Under the pieces are notes generated by a model. It saw only the letters and a program-made list of their open reading frames with translations. It had not been told where the DNA came from and searched no databases. A stretch of DNA of 10,035 nucleotides from Euperipatoides rowelli (taxonomy: Eukaryota; Onychophora; Udeonychophora; Euonychophora; Peripatopsidae), in NCBI GenBank assembly GCA_003024985.2, contig PXIH01S0007616.1; one strand, given 5' to 3'. Below are positions 8,150-10,035 of this stretch, in pieces. Numbering within the stretch: position 1 is the stretch's first letter; each line of letters begins with the position of its first letter. Both the position numbers and the translations under genes were made by a program.

Positions 8150-8390
8150 AGCTGTAAATTTATGGCCATTCATTGAACAGCTTCCGGCGTATGTATACGA
8201 TTGTCAAGCGATTTCTGTTTACATCATTTGAAAATAGTACACTACCATTTATTCTATATTTTAGATTACCAGATGCATTTCTATTGATTCAATGTTTATC
8301 AACACTCAATTCACATCCAGAAAGAGATGTCAGTTCTGGATTTTGATTGGTAAAGCCATTCTAAAGCCAAGCATTGTTTTTTAAAAAAAA

Positions 8391-9490
8391 ACATCTCGTA
8401 AGCGCAAACTAACTGAGGAAGAAATTTGGATACCAATGAAGATAATCCTTAACGTTTCAATGAAAATGATTAAAATTTATCCGAATTTGATACTCACTGG
8501 TCCCCAGATTCATCCGAGTCTGATTCTGACTTAACATCGTGTGAATCTTCTGATACTGAGGAGTCTGACAGCGAAGATATCACCATCATCATCAATGATG
8601 CCTTGGTGGATGCGGGCTCTGTTGCTGCACCTTCTTAATCTTTTATCTGGCAAGCTGTATGTCTTGAAATGAGTTCATAAATATTTATTGGCACTCCTGG
8701 CATAACTGTTGATAGTGTAAATAAAAATCAGCCTTTGCTTTACTCCATTATAACACCGCAGATGGTTTAGTTCAGGGGTTCCAAACTGTTTTGTACCCCA
8801 GAGCACATTCTAAAATTTCAGAGGGCGGCAGGCACCATATATATTTTCCGTAATGACGAAAATATATGCGCAGATGGCAAAAATGCGGTAGAATCTGGAT
8901 TGTATCACCTGATTTAGACAATTCTCTAACTATCCCCACCACTACTCAATTCGTCCATCTACGTGCATTGCACTCAAGTTCATCTGCGATAACTTGGCAC
9001 TAAAGGTGAAATTAAAGAGGTCGATTTACAAGAAAACAACTGCCTAAAATTGGTTTCCTAACCACTCACAATCTAAATCAATTGTATCCGGGTGACGCCA
9101 AGTTAACGTGGACAAGCTTTCATTTTGTGGTCGAACAGCGATGGGCACGCACAAATTGGTTGACGGGCACCATGGTGCCCATGGGCACAGGGCTGGGAAC
9201 CCCTGGTTTAGTTGATAACCAATGAAATCAATCGCTATGCAAATGATAAGCTAATTAAACCTTGCTTCATTTTGAAAAGCCATTCTTGCATGAAAAAGAG
9301 GCTTCCAACTAACATCGATCAAATGACGTAATTATTTATTGCTGTATTGTTACTGCAAGGAATAATTCGGAAACAATTCTTGAGTTATATTTTACTCAAA
9401 CAAATTCATTTCAACTCGTTGCTTTTCCGAAATAATTTGTTTATATCGATTCATACTATGGACTAAGTTTTTACATTTCGATTCTGAACC
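8391..9490 (+). pseudogene. Decayed piggyBac-like transposase, N-terminal half, split by a hAT MITE
   Basis: The relic starts with SRKRKLTEEEI (8394-8426), a basic-then-acidic opening common in PGBD-type transposases. After a frameshift comes the acidic, Ser-rich stretch DSSESDSDLTS with ESSDTEESDSED (8507-8578), then FIGTPGI (8681-8701). It continues after the MITE with NEINRYANDKL (9221-9253), the counterpart of the family's ETNRYA motif, then HSCMKKRLP, and FIAVLLLQGI (9335-9364), matching the conserved LLxGI segment before the catalytic domain. Stops at 8636, 8678, 8768, 9329, 9464 and 9485 show that it is dead. The catalytic aspartates would lie farther on and are absent, so the copy is truncated. 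Removing the MITE plus one duplication (441 bp, 147 codons) leaves the flanking frame continuous. Confidence 0.75.
8773..9205 (+). mobile_element. hAT MITE, family 1, copy 2 (433 bp), nested in the piggyBac relic
   Basis: It starts CAGGGGTTCCAAACTG and ends GGGAACCCCTG. GTTTAGTT flanks both sides exactly (8765-8772 and 9206-9213), an 8-bp hAT target duplication. It is the same family as 6371-6801 in opposite orientation and better preserved at its ends. Near the right end are two overlapping perfect palindromes: GGGCACCATGGTGCCC (9165-9180) and GTGCCCATGGGCAC (9175-9188). No transposase is encoded. Its position inside the piggyBac relic dates it as the younger insertion. Confidence 0.93.
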
Positions 9491-9542
9491 AGTTCAAGAA
9501 AATTAAAAAAAAAAAATCTTACATTAAATCCAAACTGTTTAG

Positions 9543-10035
9543 TTTACCCATTATCATATTATTAATAATTTCAATAATTATATAGCTACATATGTTATAT
9601 TCTTAGATTTACAATCAGCTTATGATATAACTGATCATGATCTAATCATTGCTAAATTATTTTTATATGAATTTCCTTCTTAAATCATAAATCAGTATAG
9701 TAATTATTGGAGTAATAAAAGACTCAAGTTTAATTAATAATTTTAGAACAAAAAAAATAGAGGAATCCCTCAAGGAAGTGTTACCCAGTCTTCCTCTTCA
9801 ATTTATCAATTAGCAATTTTGCTAAATTGTTTGTGAATAATACATTTGTTTTATGTAGATGACATAAACATTTATAATGTAAATTTTGATCCAAATTTAC
9901 CTTTAAAACTTCAAAATATATTTAATGATATTGTAAACACTTGTAAAATTGAAGGGTTGTTAATTAATCAAGACAAAAATTTTGTCCTCCATATTGGAAA
10001 AAATAAGAGATTTATTTATTTACTAGCCGAAAAAG
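9543..10035 (+). pseudogene. Non-LTR retrotransposon reverse transcriptase relic (CR1/Jockey-like), partial
   Basis: A single frame carries reverse transcriptase blocks in the right order: FLDLQSAYDITDHDLI (9600-9647), YWSNKRLKF, RGIPQGSV (9759-9782), FYVDDINIY (9849-9875) with the catalytic YVDD, and KIEGLLINQDKN followed by IGKN. PQGS and xxDD are hallmark motifs, and GIPQGSV fits the CR1/Jockey-type LINE group rather than L1 or RTE. The frame is broken only by stops: TAA 9681, TAA 9735, TAA 9738, TAG 9744 and TGA 9834. No frameshift is visible over about 430 bp, and the frame is open from 9837 to the window end. Upstream endonuclease sequence is missing: the piggyBac relic ends just before it, after an A run at about 9505-9517. 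The copy is dead and 5'-truncated, and it continues past the window. Confidence 0.85.

Noticed and set aside
1-10035. CRISPR arrays, bacterial defence genes, tRNA or rRNA genes
   Set aside because: The tandem arrays have no repeat-spacer alternation, no prokaryote-like genes or ribosome sites are present, and I saw no cloverleaf or conserved rRNA segment.

Overview
The window looks like non-genic, repeat-dense nuclear DNA from an animal, most likely an invertebrate. It is strongly AT-rich and has no long open reading frame, no operon-like gene packing and no recognisable tRNA or rRNA. It carries a typical animal transposon mix: hAT-type MITEs with 8-bp target duplications, a piggyBac relic, a Helitron-type 3' end and a CR1/Jockey-type reverse transcriptase relic. 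It also has minisatellites, microsatellites and long G/C homopolymers. The species cannot be fixed from what is visible.

Layout. 1-300: a minisatellite of about 80 bp, probably cut by the window edge. 301-1340: AT-rich, with one short protein-like open segment (about 737-857) that could be an exon or a coding fossil. 1341-3290: a tandem array of about 56-bp units, each built around a CTTATTAATAAG-type palindrome. A 1185-bp terminal-inverted-repeat element (1381-2565), flanked by a 4-bp ATTT duplication, splits this array. The element holds a pyrimidine microsatellite and a short coding relic. 3291-4270: AT-rich with poly-T and poly-C tracts. 4270-5157: seven units of about 129 bp with G-quadruplex-type G runs, ending in a degenerate Helitron 3' terminus (weak hairpin, then CTAG at 5154-5157). 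5158-6370: AT-rich, with an orphan hAT-like end at 5562. 6371-6801 and 8773-9205: two copies, in opposite orientation, of one hAT MITE family, each with a perfect 8-bp duplication. 7235-7505: a MITE of a second hAT family, again with a perfect 8-bp duplication. 8134-9490: a decayed piggyBac-like transposase N-terminal half with the second hAT MITE inserted in it. 9543-10035: a non-LTR reverse transcriptase relic with five in-frame stops that runs off the window.

No gene here appears functional. The content is a layered transposon record, and several insertion orders can be read directly: the TIR element went into a pre-existing 56-bp array, and the hAT MITE went into a pre-existing piggyBac copy. 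The least explained items are the 1185-bp TIR element (superfamily uncertain), the short open segment at 737-857, and the 129-bp array with its A/B dimer pattern and repeated G-quadruplex motif.
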